This document shows, piece by piece, positions 43,490-52,347 of a DNA stretch of 64,000 nucleotides; positions within the stretch are counted from its first letter, which is position 1; each line of letters begins with the position of its first letter. A model generated the notes under the pieces. It was given only the letters and a program-made list of their open reading frames with translations, did no database searches and was not told the DNA's origin. A program made the position numbers and the translations under genes. Location of the stretch: the NCBI RefSeq assembly GCF_009707955.1, contig NZ_WMDQ01000006.1, positions 1-64,000 of the forward strand, given 5' to 3'. This DNA is from Flavobacterium sp. LC2016-13. GTDB lineage: Bacteria; Bacteroidota; Bacteroidia; Flavobacteriales; Flavobacteriaceae.

Positions 43490-44686
43490 CTAATTAATTA
43501 TTTCTAACTTATTTTTGAATTGTTCTAATGAAAAATAATCCTGAAAAGGATTCTCTGACGATGCATTCGAAAAGTTCGTAATAAGATTGTGCAGCTTTTC
43601 TTTTATCTCTTTTGAGTTATTAGAGGTTGCAATATAATTTTCGTTTTTAATTATTTTTCTCAACTCACATTCCTGAGGCAATAATGCAAAAACCGGTTTG
43701 TTTAATGACGCTACAAAAGGTGCTTTTCCTAACAAAATATTGCTGTATTCTAAATAGCTTTCGAGTATTAGCGTTATATCTGATTCTTCTATTTGTTCGT
43801 TTGCCGAGTTAGAAAAATTCAATCCGTCGAGAATATGAATGTTTTTGTACTTACTGTATTTTTCTGTCAGGCGTTTATTTTCAGAGCTTTTCAACCTAAA
43901 AACCATTTCTGTGTTTTCATAAACATTTTGATTTTCATCGCACAATTCAGCAAAAGCATCTAATAAAATATCAAGATTTCTCCCAAACTGCAATCCGCCG
44001 TGGTAAGAAAATGAAATAGTTTTTTCTTTTTTTCGAACTAAAGCATTATCAGATAAATCAAAAGAGTTTGCATCATATTGATGTGGCAAAGTGTAAAACT
44101 TTTTGCGATTGCCATAAATCACCTGCAAATCTTTAGAAAGCAACGATGATGGCGTTGTGCAGGCTTTAGCCAATTGCACGACTTCATACATTTCCTGAAA
44201 ATCAAGGAGTTCGCGTTTTGTCAAATCTTTGCTTGAACTTGTATCAAAGAAAAACGGATACGGATCATGAAAATTAATAATGGCATTTCTAAGAATTGGC
44301 AAATCTTTACAAGCCAAAATAGTTTCATATTCTAAGCCTGAACTTCTTATAAAAACCTGATCGTAATCCTGATATGGAATTTGGGCAATAACTTTTTTAA
44401 ATTGCCCGAAATAATACGTTTTATAAATCGATTTGGTAAACAAACGTCTGTAAATAGCGTTTGACCATTTAATATGAAATGGCGGTTTTCTGTTTATTGT
44501 ATGTTCTGAAATCGAATTTACGTTCAATAATTCTTTATCATATTCATGTTTGTATCCCATAAAATAGCAAACATCAATGGTTGCTTCCGGATACAATTTT
44601 CTTAATCTTACAATAAAAGATCTTGATACAACACCTTCGCTCGTACCGGAAACTCTTAAATCTTGTGCAATGACTAAAATCTTCAT
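43490..44686 (-). CDS. Putative GT-B glycosyltransferase
   Basis: The 398-residue protein starts MKILVIAQDLRVSGTSEGVVSRS, which fits the acceptor-side loop of GT4-like proteins. The donor half has TISFSYHGGLQFGRNLDILLDAFAEL, IHILDGLNFSNS, ESDITLILESYLEYS and FALLPQECELRKII. The fold is probably GT-B, but the usual E-x7-E signature is not clear, so family assignment is weak. It lies between two paralogous family 2 genes and overlaps the one upstream by 4 bases. Confidence 0.7.
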   Translation of the reverse strand: MKILVIAQDLRVSGTSEGVVSRSFIVRLRKLYPEATIDVCYFMGYKHEYDKELLNVNSISEHTINRKPPFHIKWSNAIYRRLFTKSIYKTYYFGQFKKVIAQIPYQDYDQVFIRSSGLEYETILACKDLPILRNAIINFHDPYPFFFDTSSSKDLTKRELLDFQEMYEVVQLAKACTTPSSLLSKDLQVIYGNRKKFYTLPHQYDANSFDLSDNALVRKKEKTISFSYHGGLQFGRNLDILLDAFAELCDENQNVYENTEMVFRLKSSENKRLTEKYSKYKNIHILDGLNFSNSANEQIEESDITLILESYLEYSNILLGKAPFVASLNKPVFALLPQECELRKIIKNENYIATSNNSKEIKEKLHNLITNFSNASSENPFQDYFSLEQFKNKLEIIN

Positions 44687-45579
44687 TTTATGCTTTTTTT
44701 TATTTTTGAACCTAAACTTAAAAATCGATTTATCTTTAAAAATTTCAGGTACAGATAAAATAATTTTATCCAGTAAATACTATTTTTCTTGTTGTCTAAG
44801 ATGGTTTTTTCAAGCTTTTCGAAAAGAATATTGATAAATTCTTTCTGAAATCTATTTGATTGTTTGGCAAGCAAATAATAGTAAAACTGAAAAGTGGCGT
44901 TATTTTTAGTGATAAAATCATCTTTTTTGCCGGTGATATTCAGTTCGCTCCATCTAAAAAAAACTTCGGCTTCATTAATCGTAAAAATGTTTTTCCATTC
45001 GGAAAATTCCAAAACCGCTAATAAATCGGTATTCCAGGCCAATGGAAAATCTTTAAACTTTATGGTTTCTATATTTTTACTTTTAAAAATATATTCGCTT
45101 AAAGAACTTCTTGTTCCGCCTTTCAATTTTCGGCTTAAAAATTCTGTTGCTTTTTCTGTTTTCGGATGAGAAAATTTTTCTGAGAGAAATTCTCCTTTGC
45201 CGTTGATTACTTTTGATGCAAATCTTACGGTTTTAATTTCACCCTTTTCGATTTCTTCTAAATTTTCATAGAAAGCGGCAATACAATTATTTTCGAGAAC
45301 ATCGTCATCTCCTAAAATCATCATCCATTCTTCGTCAGAAGCTAATTTCATACAGCGTTCCCATTGTTTCACTAACGATATTCCGCCTAAATTTGTTTCG
45401 AATTTATGGTATTTAAAATTAATTTTTGAAGCGTATTTTTCGAGTAAATCTTGCGGATCTTGCGGGCTTGCGTCGTCTCCAATATAGACTTTAAAAGCTT
45501 GATTGGTTTGAAGTGCTAAAGATTCAAGTGTTTCTTCGAAAAAAGTAAGTTTATAATACGGAATTACGATTGCAAGCAT
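44683..45579 (-). CDS. Glycosyltransferase family 2 protein (paralogue B)
   Basis: The 298-residue GT-A enzyme shares its first 18 residues with paralogue A, and the gap-free similarity runs through VYIGDDASP, NLGG-x-SL-x-KQWERC and MILGDDDVL. FPLAWNTDLLAVLEF aligns with FPLAWFSDVLAIVEF in A. The acceptor-side C-terminal third differs. It lies 4 bases after the next upstream gene. Confidence 0.87.
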   Translation of the reverse strand: MLAIVIPYYKLTFFEETLESLALQTNQAFKVYIGDDASPQDPQDLLEKYASKINFKYHKFETNLGGISLVKQWERCMKLASDEEWMMILGDDDVLENNCIAAFYENLEEIEKGEIKTVRFASKVINGKGEFLSEKFSHPKTEKATEFLSRKLKGGTRSSLSEYIFKSKNIETIKFKDFPLAWNTDLLAVLEFSEWKNIFTINEAEVFFRWSELNITGKKDDFITKNNATFQFYYYLLAKQSNRFQKEFINILFEKLEKTILDNKKNSIYWIKLFYLYLKFLKINRFLSLGSKIKKSIK

Positions 45580-45583
45580 GTAA

Positions 45584-46495
45584 CTAGAATTTTAATTTTC
45601 TTAATATTGATTTTGACAAGTTTAAAACATGTAGTTTTCGCAAGCTTTTTTTAATCAAATTCCCAATTTTATACGTGTTTGAATTTTTTGTGTCGTTATA
45701 TTTTGTGATGAAATAAGAACTTTTTTTATAATATCTGGAAATCAAAACCACTGACATTTTATGAAAGTCTTCTTCATTAAGAAAATTTCTAAAATACTCG
45801 TACGCTTTTAATTGATCTTCAAGCATATCCCGACTCATTGTTCTGCTGGCCATATTCACGCGATATAAGGCAAGAGTTTGGTCTATAAATAGCACTTTTG
45901 GATTGCTTTTAAATAAATTAACCCAAAAAATCCAGTCTTCCTGCGCTGTCATGTGCTCCGGAAAACGAATATTTTGCAATAATGATGATTTTATAAATGC
46001 GGTTTGTATTGGAATTGAAAATCCATCATTCCATTTGTATAATAGGTTTTCGTATGTAAACAGTTCTTGTTGAAAAGCGCAATAAGGTTCGGTTGTTATT
46101 TTCGCATTATTGGTAAACATTTTAAAATTCGTAAATACAATTTGAATATCTTCATTTACAGCATTTTGAATCGCTTGTAATGATAATTCCAGTTTTGTAT
46201 CAAAAAGTACATCATCTGCATCTAGAAACTGTATATATTCACCGGTTGCTTTTTCTAATCCAAAATTTCTGGTGCTGCTAACGCCGCTATTTTGTTTGAA
46301 AAAATACTTAAACCTGCTGTCTTTTTCGACCCATTTTTGGGCAATTTCTTCTGTATTATCCGGACTTCCGTCATTAAGAATAAGACATTCCCAATTTTGA
46401 TAAGTCTGCGCAAGCACTGAAGACAATGTTTCATCGAGAAACGCTGCCTGACTATAACATGGGATTATAATAGAAATCAACTGGCTTTTTTGCAT
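45584..46495 (-). CDS. Glycosyltransferase family 2 protein
   Basis: The 303-residue reading starts at the ATG at 46495; an earlier in-frame start would overlap the upstream gene by 43 bases and add 16 basic residues. The enzyme has LISIIIPCYSQAAFLDETL, CLILNDGSPDNTEEIA, the DADD motif in YIQFLDADDVLFD and MTAQEDWIFWV as base region. It belongs to the same subgroup as the genes at 47673 and 48490 (ALASVxAQTYxNWE-like segment). Gap of 5 bases to the upstream gene. Confidence 0.88.
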   Translation of the reverse strand: MQKSQLISIIIPCYSQAAFLDETLSSVLAQTYQNWECLILNDGSPDNTEEIAQKWVEKDSRFKYFFKQNSGVSSTRNFGLEKATGEYIQFLDADDVLFDTKLELSLQAIQNAVNEDIQIVFTNFKMFTNNAKITTEPYCAFQQELFTYENLLYKWNDGFSIPIQTAFIKSSLLQNIRFPEHMTAQEDWIFWVNLFKSNPKVLFIDQTLALYRVNMASRTMSRDMLEDQLKAYEYFRNFLNEEDFHKMSVVLISRYYKKSSYFITKYNDTKNSNTYKIGNLIKKSLRKLHVLNLSKSILRKLKF

Positions 46496-46500
46496 TACAA

Positions 46501-47634
46501 TTATCCTAGTTTTTGTTTTACATTTTTTACGGCCTGAAGCCATTGATGTCCAAATTTAGCATCGGGTTCTAAATGGTTTCCTTCTGCCCATTCGTTCCAT
46601 GATTTTATGATTACAAATTGAGGATTCTCTTTGCTTTCCGTTAAACTATCAACTGCTTTTTGTAAATGTTCCTGCCAGATTTGTGGCGTTGAATTTTTAA
46701 AAATCATGGCTTTTTTGCCACTTCGCGCAGCATTATCCCAATTTGGAAACACGCAGGGTATTGACTTTTTATTGTGCAGTTTGCTGTTTAATCTTTCTAC
46801 TCCTTTTTTATAATCAAATATTAAAGGCTTTACTCTTTTATCGATTTGATAATTAATCTTCAGTTTTTTGCTGATGATCTTTTTTATTTTTCGATTGACT
46901 TTTGCCGAGAAATTCTCGTTTTGCGATCCGTAACGCATTTGCATAAAAACGTCAACGCCCACTTTTCCATATATTTCATCTTTGCTCAGAACAAATTCTT
47001 CTGAACATATTGTGGCAATAAAATGAATTCCGCTAAAACCATTTGCTACGGCCAAATCGTTAAACAATTTCAGGAAAAGATCTACATCCGGAATTTCATC
47101 CGGTTTATAGATATGAAACATTGGTTTGTTATCTATTTTGATGTAACGCTCATCTTTAAAAAACGGCAATAAATAATCAAAATAAGATTTATATGCTTCT
47201 TCTCCTTCGTAGGTTTGTTCTATTAAAACTTCTGCATTTTCAAGTCCGTGCCAGATTCCTTTCCAGGTTTCATTTGCCCAGCAAAAGCAAAACGGTAAAT
47301 TAATATTTTTATTCTGCAGCATTGTTTCTGCCGGTTTTTCGAGCAGCATTTTATCTTTTCCAAACCAATATTGATAATATACAAAACCGTCAATACCATA
47401 TTCTTTGGCCAATTGTGCTTGCTGTTCCTGAACTTGTGGAACTCTTAAATCATAAAAACCCAGTTCTCCGGGCAAAACCGGCTGGTGATGTCCTTTAAAT
47501 AAAGGTTTTGATTTTGCAACATTTGTCCATTCTGTAAAACCTTTTCCCCACCAAAGATCATTTTCCGGTATCGGATGATATTGGGGCAAATAATAGGCTA
47601 AAAACTGAATTGGATTATTTTTATGTAGACTCAT
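46501..47634 (-). CDS. WbsX-like (GH99-related) polysaccharide biosynthesis protein
   Basis: The 377-residue protein starts FLAYYLPQYHPIPENDLWWG followed by KGFTEWTNVAKSKPLFKGH, the signature of the WbsX family found in O-antigen and capsule loci. GIDGFVYYQYWF, CWANETWKGIWHG and IIKSWNEWAEGNHLEPD follow, the last resembling the catalytic glutamate region of GH99. The fold is a TIM-barrel glycosidase, but members sit in synthesis clusters and may be transferases or endo-acting trimming enzymes. No signal peptide is seen, which argues for a cytoplasmic role. Confidence 0.85.
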   Translation of the reverse strand: MSLHKNNPIQFLAYYLPQYHPIPENDLWWGKGFTEWTNVAKSKPLFKGHHQPVLPGELGFYDLRVPQVQEQQAQLAKEYGIDGFVYYQYWFGKDKMLLEKPAETMLQNKNINLPFCFCWANETWKGIWHGLENAEVLIEQTYEGEEAYKSYFDYLLPFFKDERYIKIDNKPMFHIYKPDEIPDVDLFLKLFNDLAVANGFSGIHFIATICSEEFVLSKDEIYGKVGVDVFMQMRYGSQNENFSAKVNRKIKKIISKKLKINYQIDKRVKPLIFDYKKGVERLNSKLHNKKSIPCVFPNWDNAARSGKKAMIFKNSTPQIWQEHLQKAVDSLTESKENPQFVIIKSWNEWAEGNHLEPDAKFGHQWLQAVKNVKQKLG

Positions 47635-47672
47635 TTTGCAATTTCTAAATAGTATTTGATAAGATTTGGGAT

Positions 47673-48497
47673 CTATTTTTTAAATATTTTAAAACCGAAA
47701 AAAGTTTTACAAAACAGGTTTATAACAAATTTTTCGCTTTTTAGTTTGGCTTCATATTCCTTTTTAAGATCATCGCGTTGGGTGTTCAGGAATGCAAAAG
47801 AACCAAAAGTCTTCACAAAAAAATCGGCATGTTTAATACTTACATATTCTTGTAAATAAGCTGAATGATCTTGATTTACCTGATTTAGCATTGATTTTGA
47901 TTTTATTCTATAATAAAAACCAACCTGATCTAAGCATTTTACATTGCCTCCATTTTTTAAAATAGCGATCCAGAATTCCCAGTCTTCCCAACCGTAAATC
48001 ATTCCGGGATCGTATCCTCCAACAAGTTCCCAATCTTTTTTTCTAAAGAAAGCAGAACAGAAAATCATGTTTTTTTGCGCCAGATTATAAAGAGAAAAAG
48101 AAGGCAGATTCCAAATTCCTGTTTCTTCGCCAAATCTTTCGGCTTTGCAATAAACGACTTTCAATGTATTGTCTTTTTCAAAAGCGTCAAGCGCTGATGC
48201 TACATAATCTGATGCTATTTTATCATCTGCATCAAGTGGCAATATAAATTCTCCAATTGCTTTAGAAATTCCTGAATTACGGGCATTGCTTAATCCGCCG
48301 TTTTCAAGAAGCAAATAACTAAATCGCTTGTCTTTTTCAATCCATCCTTTTGCCGTTTCACCGGTATTATCTGTGCTGCCATCGTTTACGATTATGCATT
48401 CCCAGTTTTCATAGGTTTGATTCGCTACAGATTGCAAAGCTTCGTCTAAATACTGAGCTTGATTATAACAAGGAACTATTATAGAAATCTTAGGCAT
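47673..48497 (-). CDS. Glycosyltransferase family 2 protein
   Basis: The 274-residue GT-A enzyme has ISIIVPCYNQAQYLDEAL, CIIVNDGSTDNTGETA, the DADD site in FILPLDADDKIA and YGWEDWEFWI as base region. It is short for the family and ends in a basic KKYEAKLKSEKF-like tail. It shares the QTYENWE segment with its two neighbours. It overlaps the upstream gene by 8 bases. Confidence 0.88.
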   Translation of the reverse strand: MPKISIIVPCYNQAQYLDEALQSVANQTYENWECIIVNDGSTDNTGETAKGWIEKDKRFSYLLLENGGLSNARNSGISKAIGEFILPLDADDKIASDYVASALDAFEKDNTLKVVYCKAERFGEETGIWNLPSFSLYNLAQKNMIFCSAFFRKKDWELVGGYDPGMIYGWEDWEFWIAILKNGGNVKCLDQVGFYYRIKSKSMLNQVNQDHSAYLQEYVSIKHADFFVKTFGSFAFLNTQRDDLKKEYEAKLKSEKFVINLFCKTFFGFKIFKK

Positions 48498-49428
48498 TTA
48501 ATATATAGATTAAGGATCTTTTTGTGACTTTTGTTGGTAACAGAAAATTCAAAAATAAATAGAAATAACGCATTTGCGATTTTGATAAGTATTTTGTGTT
48601 CTTGTTTATCCAAACCGATAATTCGGGTTTTGTAAAAAGATTATTTTTATAAATAAAATTGAATCTTAATTTCAACTCCTGTTGGATTTGCTTTTTGCAT
48701 TCCGGATAAAGTTGTGACAAACTAAAAAAGATGTTTGGAATTTTATCTAATACTAATTTATCGCTTGATGTTGCCGAATTGCCATGAACTCTGTATTTGG
48801 CTAATGTATAATCTAAGGCATAAAATATATTGCCCGCCATGAGCAGTTTTAGCCAAAGATGATAATCTTCGACGTTTTGAATTTCTAATTCTTCTGAAAA
48901 AGCGCCAACATTTATTACTTTATCTTTTTTTACCAAAACGGTCAAAATTGGAATTCTGTTCCAATCTAAAAACAAGTTTAAAGCATTTTTATCATAAAAA
49001 ACTGAAGTTGAAATATTCATTTTTTTAGAAATATCTTCTGTTTCATTATCATTAAAAATATAAGAATCAGCAAAAACTAAATCTACATTTTTTTCCTGAA
49101 TGGCTTTTATTTGAATATCGAGCTTTTCCGGCAGCCATAAATCGTCTGCATCAAGAAATGCAAGGTAAATTCCTTTTGATTTTGAAATTCCCAGATTTCT
49201 TGCTTTTCCTTGTTTGCCGTTTTGTTGGTAATAATATTGAATTCGATTGTCTTTTAGCTCCCACTCTTTTACGATTTGAGAAGTATTATCAACAGAACCA
49301 TCATCTACAATAATTAATTCCCAGTTATGATACGTTTGTGCAATAACCGAATTGATCGAATCACTGATATAATTTTCAGCATTATACGCCGGCATTATTA
49401 TACTTATTAAAATATCCTGATCTGACAT
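48490..49428 (-). CDS. Glycosyltransferase family 2 protein
   Basis: The 312-residue GT-A enzyme has ISIIMPAYNAENYISDSI, LIIVDDGSVDNTSQI, the DADD site in LAFLDADDLWLPEK and IQNVEDYHLWLKL. Motif spacing matches the genes at 45584 and 47673. It lies 2 bases downstream of the GT-B-like gene and 8 bases into the next. Confidence 0.88.
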   Translation of the reverse strand: MSDQDILISIIMPAYNAENYISDSINSVIAQTYHNWELIIVDDGSVDNTSQIVKEWELKDNRIQYYYQQNGKQGKARNLGISKSKGIYLAFLDADDLWLPEKLDIQIKAIQEKNVDLVFADSYIFNDNETEDISKKMNISTSVFYDKNALNLFLDWNRIPILTVLVKKDKVINVGAFSEELEIQNVEDYHLWLKLLMAGNIFYALDYTLAKYRVHGNSATSSDKLVLDKIPNIFFSLSQLYPECKKQIQQELKLRFNFIYKNNLFTKPELSVWINKNTKYLSKSQMRYFYLFLNFLLPTKVTKRSLIYILNA

Positions 49429-49430
49429 TT

Positions 49431-50591
49431 TTATTTTATTTGGGATATTTTTACGTATAATTCTTCTACTTCGGGAATCAATTTATCCATATCACGATTT
49501 TGCAATACATCCTGAAATTGTGCATTCGATAATTCTTCAGCATCATTTTTATTGTTTAAAATGGCTGAACTAAAATTTACAAATTGATTTAAATTTTTAA
49601 AGTGTGGATAAACGCCATTAAAAAAATCTAATGGTTTTGAGTAAAAATCCCAACAAACTAAAGGTGTTCCGGTTAAACAAATATCGAGACCTGCAAAACC
49701 TGCCGGTGTACGATTATTATAGCCTTGAAACCATGATAAATCGAGATGTTCAGTCGTTGCTGTTACTACAATATCTTCCTGATGTCCTCTAAAAATCACT
49801 TTATCTACAATGCCAAGTCTGTCCAGGTAAGCAATCATTCCTTCTGCTTTAGGATCGCCGTTTCCAAAAACATGCAATTCGCAGTTTGGAATTGTATCTA
49901 AAAGCAAATGAAAGGCGTAGAAAAAAGGATCGAGCGGTTTGTTTTTATCTAATCTTGTAAATATTCCTATTTTTTTAGTTTCGCTTGAAACGTATTTCCA
50001 TTTGTTTTCATTTTGATGCATTTTAAGCGCCAAAGGAAAATAAGTATGTGAAATATTTTTAAACTGACTGTATTCAAATTTTATTTCTTCGTTATGAAAT
50101 CCGGAAATAAACTGGTAAGGATATTCAAAATCATATTCATCATATAATGCCGGCACCTGAAATTTAGCGCACATAGAATGAATTAAACTTTTCTTTTTAA
50201 TTGCTGTTGGAACCTGATGAATGAAGGTATATTCTCCCATCCAATGAATTACGTCAAATTCATTTAAATAAGAAATCAGGTTGCTTTTGTATTTTTCTTT
50301 TGCTTTCTTAAATTTCCTTTTTGTCAATTTATGAAAGATGCGTTCTAATCTGGTCGTTTTATGACTTTCTAAAAACGCATCGATATAAAGAATATTTGTA
50401 CCGATAGCTTTATGTTTATCTTCATAATATCTGCTGCTCCATGTGGCAGATGTATGCTGTTCTTGCTGTAAACACAAGATTGATGTTTTAAATTTTTCTT
50501 TATTTAAAGCTAAATCTATTTCATAAGCAAAGCGTTCTGCACCTGCTTTATGCAATGCACCAACAACAAATAATACGTTGAGCTTATTCAT
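49431..50591 (-). CDS. Putative GT-B glycosyltransferase
   Basis: The 386-residue protein starts LNVLFVVGALHKAGAERFAYE, the family 4 acceptor loop with GAGAER-like pattern. The second half has IGIFTRLDKNKPLDPFFYAF, CELHVFGNGDPKAEGMIAY and LSWFQGYNNRTPAGFAGLDICLTGTPLV. The donor-site E-x7-E motif is replaced by a P-A-G-F-A-G-L-D sequence, so this is an unusual member. It overlaps the aminotransferase gene by 8 bases. Confidence 0.78.
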   Translation of the reverse strand: MNKLNVLFVVGALHKAGAERFAYEIDLALNKEKFKTSILCLQQEQHTSATWSSRYYEDKHKAIGTNILYIDAFLESHKTTRLERIFHKLTKRKFKKAKEKYKSNLISYLNEFDVIHWMGEYTFIHQVPTAIKKKSLIHSMCAKFQVPALYDEYDFEYPYQFISGFHNEEIKFEYSQFKNISHTYFPLALKMHQNENKWKYVSSETKKIGIFTRLDKNKPLDPFFYAFHLLLDTIPNCELHVFGNGDPKAEGMIAYLDRLGIVDKVIFRGHQEDIVVTATTEHLDLSWFQGYNNRTPAGFAGLDICLTGTPLVCWDFYSKPLDFFNGVYPHFKNLNQFVNFSSAILNNKNDAEELSNAQFQDVLQNRDMDKLIPEVEELYVKISQIK

Positions 50592-51717
50592 TTTTTAAAA
50601 CTTTTAAAATAAGTTCAACATCACCATTCGACAATTCATAATAAAACGGAAGTCGCAATAATGTATCTGAATAATGATCTGTTAAAGGCAAATCTCCGCC
50701 TGAATGTTTATCGGTATAAAATGGACTTTTATGCAAACTTAAATAATGAAATACGGCATGAATTCCATTATTTTTTAAGCGGGCAATACATTCGTTTCTT
50801 TTTTCTAAGGTTTCAAAAACCAAATAAAACATGTGTGCATTATTTGTAGCATATTCCGGTATTTGCGGTAATCTAAAGTTTTGCTGTGCTGCAGTTTCTT
50901 TTAATCCGTTATAATATTGATTCCAGATATGTTTTCTTTTATCCTGAATCTCATCTAAATGCTCGATTTGAGCCCAAAGAAAAGCAGCAATAACTTCAGA
51001 AGGTAAAAATGATGAACCTATATCAACCCAACCGTATTTATCTATTTCTCCTCTAAAAAAGGCAGAACGATTTGTTCCTTTTTCCCAGATAATTTCGGCA
51101 CGATTGGCAAATTGCATGTCATTAATGGCTAACATTCCGCCTTCTCCGGAAATAATATTTTTGGTTTCATGAAACGAAAAAGCCGCTAAATGACCAATAG
51201 ATCCCAAAGCTTTTTTAACTCCGTCTTTTCCGGTATAAAAACTGTCTACGGCCTGGGCAGCATCTTCTACAACAAATAAATTATATCGATTGGCCAATTC
51301 CATTATAGTATCCATATCACAAGCTGTACCTGCGTAATGTACGGGAACTATGGCTTTTGTTTTAGGCGTAATTAAAGCTTCTAGTTTACTGGCGTCTATA
51401 TTTGGATTTTCTTGATTAGAATCTGCAAAAATGATTTTTGCGCCTCTTAACACAAAAGCGTTTGAAGTTGAAACAAAAGTGTATGACGGCATTATAACTT
51501 CGTCTCCAGGCTCGATATTTATTAAAATAGCGGCCATTTCTAATGCATCAGTACAAGATGTTGTCAATAAACATTTTCCGAAACCATACTTTTGTTCAAA
51601 AAACTGCTGGCACAATTGCGTGTACTTTCCATTTCCTGATATTTTTCCGGAAGCTACTGCATCCTCAATATATTGGGTTTCTTTACCTGTTAAATATGGT
51701 TTATTAAAATTTATCAT
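50584..51717 (-). CDS. dTDP-4-amino-4,6-dideoxygalactose transaminase (WecE/RffA type)
   Basis: It transfers an amino group from glutamate to a 4-keto-6-deoxyhexose nucleotide with PLP. The 377-residue DegT/DnrJ/EryC1/StrS enzyme has SCTDALEMAA, VPVHYAGTACDMD, EDAAQAVDSFY and the PLP lysine K186 in FSFHETKNIISGEGGM. The HETKN and GEGG motifs are those of WecE/RffA. With rfbA and rfbD present in the window and rfbB probably beyond it, dTDP-Fuc4N is a plausible product. It shares one base with the acyltransferase gene at 51717. Confidence 0.88.
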   Translation of the reverse strand: MINFNKPYLTGKETQYIEDAVASGKISGNGKYTQLCQQFFEQKYGFGKCLLTTSCTDALEMAAILINIEPGDEVIMPSYTFVSTSNAFVLRGAKIIFADSNQENPNIDASKLEALITPKTKAIVPVHYAGTACDMDTIMELANRYNLFVVEDAAQAVDSFYTGKDGVKKALGSIGHLAAFSFHETKNIISGEGGMLAINDMQFANRAEIIWEKGTNRSAFFRGEIDKYGWVDIGSSFLPSEVIAAFLWAQIEHLDEIQDKRKHIWNQYYNGLKETAAQQNFRLPQIPEYATNNAHMFYLVFETLEKRNECIARLKNNGIHAVFHYLSLHKSPFYTDKHSGGDLPLTDHYSDTLLRLPFYYELSNGDVELILKVLKNE

Positions 51718-52346
51718 TATCGTATAAATCGTACCGGACTGCCTGCATATAAACCTTTTTTATCTATTGATTTTATGACTAGCGATCCAGCTCCTATTTG
51801 GGTTTTAGCTGTAATATTTATATTATCTATTATTGTCGAATTTATTCCTAAAAAACATTGTTCTTCGATTGTTGTAAATCCTGCAACGGCAACTCTTGGC
51901 GATAAAAAAGAATGGCTTCCGATAATGGTATCGTGCGCGATTGTGCAGCCGATATTCAAAACTGCATTTTCTTTAATGACTGCCTGAGCATCAATGATGC
52001 AACCGGGATAAATTACTGCGCCTCTTTCTATTATTGCGGTTGAATCTACTAAAGCGGTTGAATGTATAATTCTGCCAAAAGGAATTTTTGTTTGAAATTT
52101 TTCGAATATTTTTTTCTTTTCTTCCAGATGTTTGTATCCAATTCCAATTAACAATTCATCAAATTGTTTCAATTCAAAAGCTTTTTCAACATCTGTTGTT
52201 TTGCCTATTACGGGAATATCGTTTACTGTTTTTTCTGTAGAAAAATCATCAAAAAACACCACATTACTATAATGAATATCAGACAAGGCATAATGCGCCA
52301 ATTGCTGTCCTAAATCTCCTGAACCAATGATAGCTAATGTTTTCAT
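51717..52346 (-). CDS. NeuD/PglD-like sugar N- or O-acyltransferase
   Basis: The 209-residue protein has the PglD layout: an N-terminal Rossmann-like domain (MKTLAIIGSGDLGQQLA, IGKTTDVEKAF, about 1-90) and a C-terminal left-handed beta helix with hexapeptide repeats (IIHSTALVDSTAIIERGAVI onwards). The catalytic histidine is likely H139 or near it in GCTIAHDTIIGSH. Adjacent to a sugar 4-aminotransferase it most likely N-acetylates the new amino group, as in the PglE-PglD pair. Its TAA touches the aminotransferase ATG. Confidence 0.85.
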   Translation of the reverse strand: MKTLAIIGSGDLGQQLAHYALSDIHYSNVVFFDDFSTEKTVNDIPVIGKTTDVEKAFELKQFDELLIGIGYKHLEEKKKIFEKFQTKIPFGRIIHSTALVDSTAIIERGAVIYPGCIIDAQAVIKENAVLNIGCTIAHDTIIGSHSFLSPRVAVAGFTTIEEQCFLGINSTIIDNINITAKTQIGAGSLVIKSIDKKGLYAGSPVRFIR

Positions 52347-52347
52347 A

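Noticed and set aside
42571..45579. Pseudogene status for one of the paralogous family 2 genes
   Set aside because: Both reading frames are full length with all metal-site residues intact.
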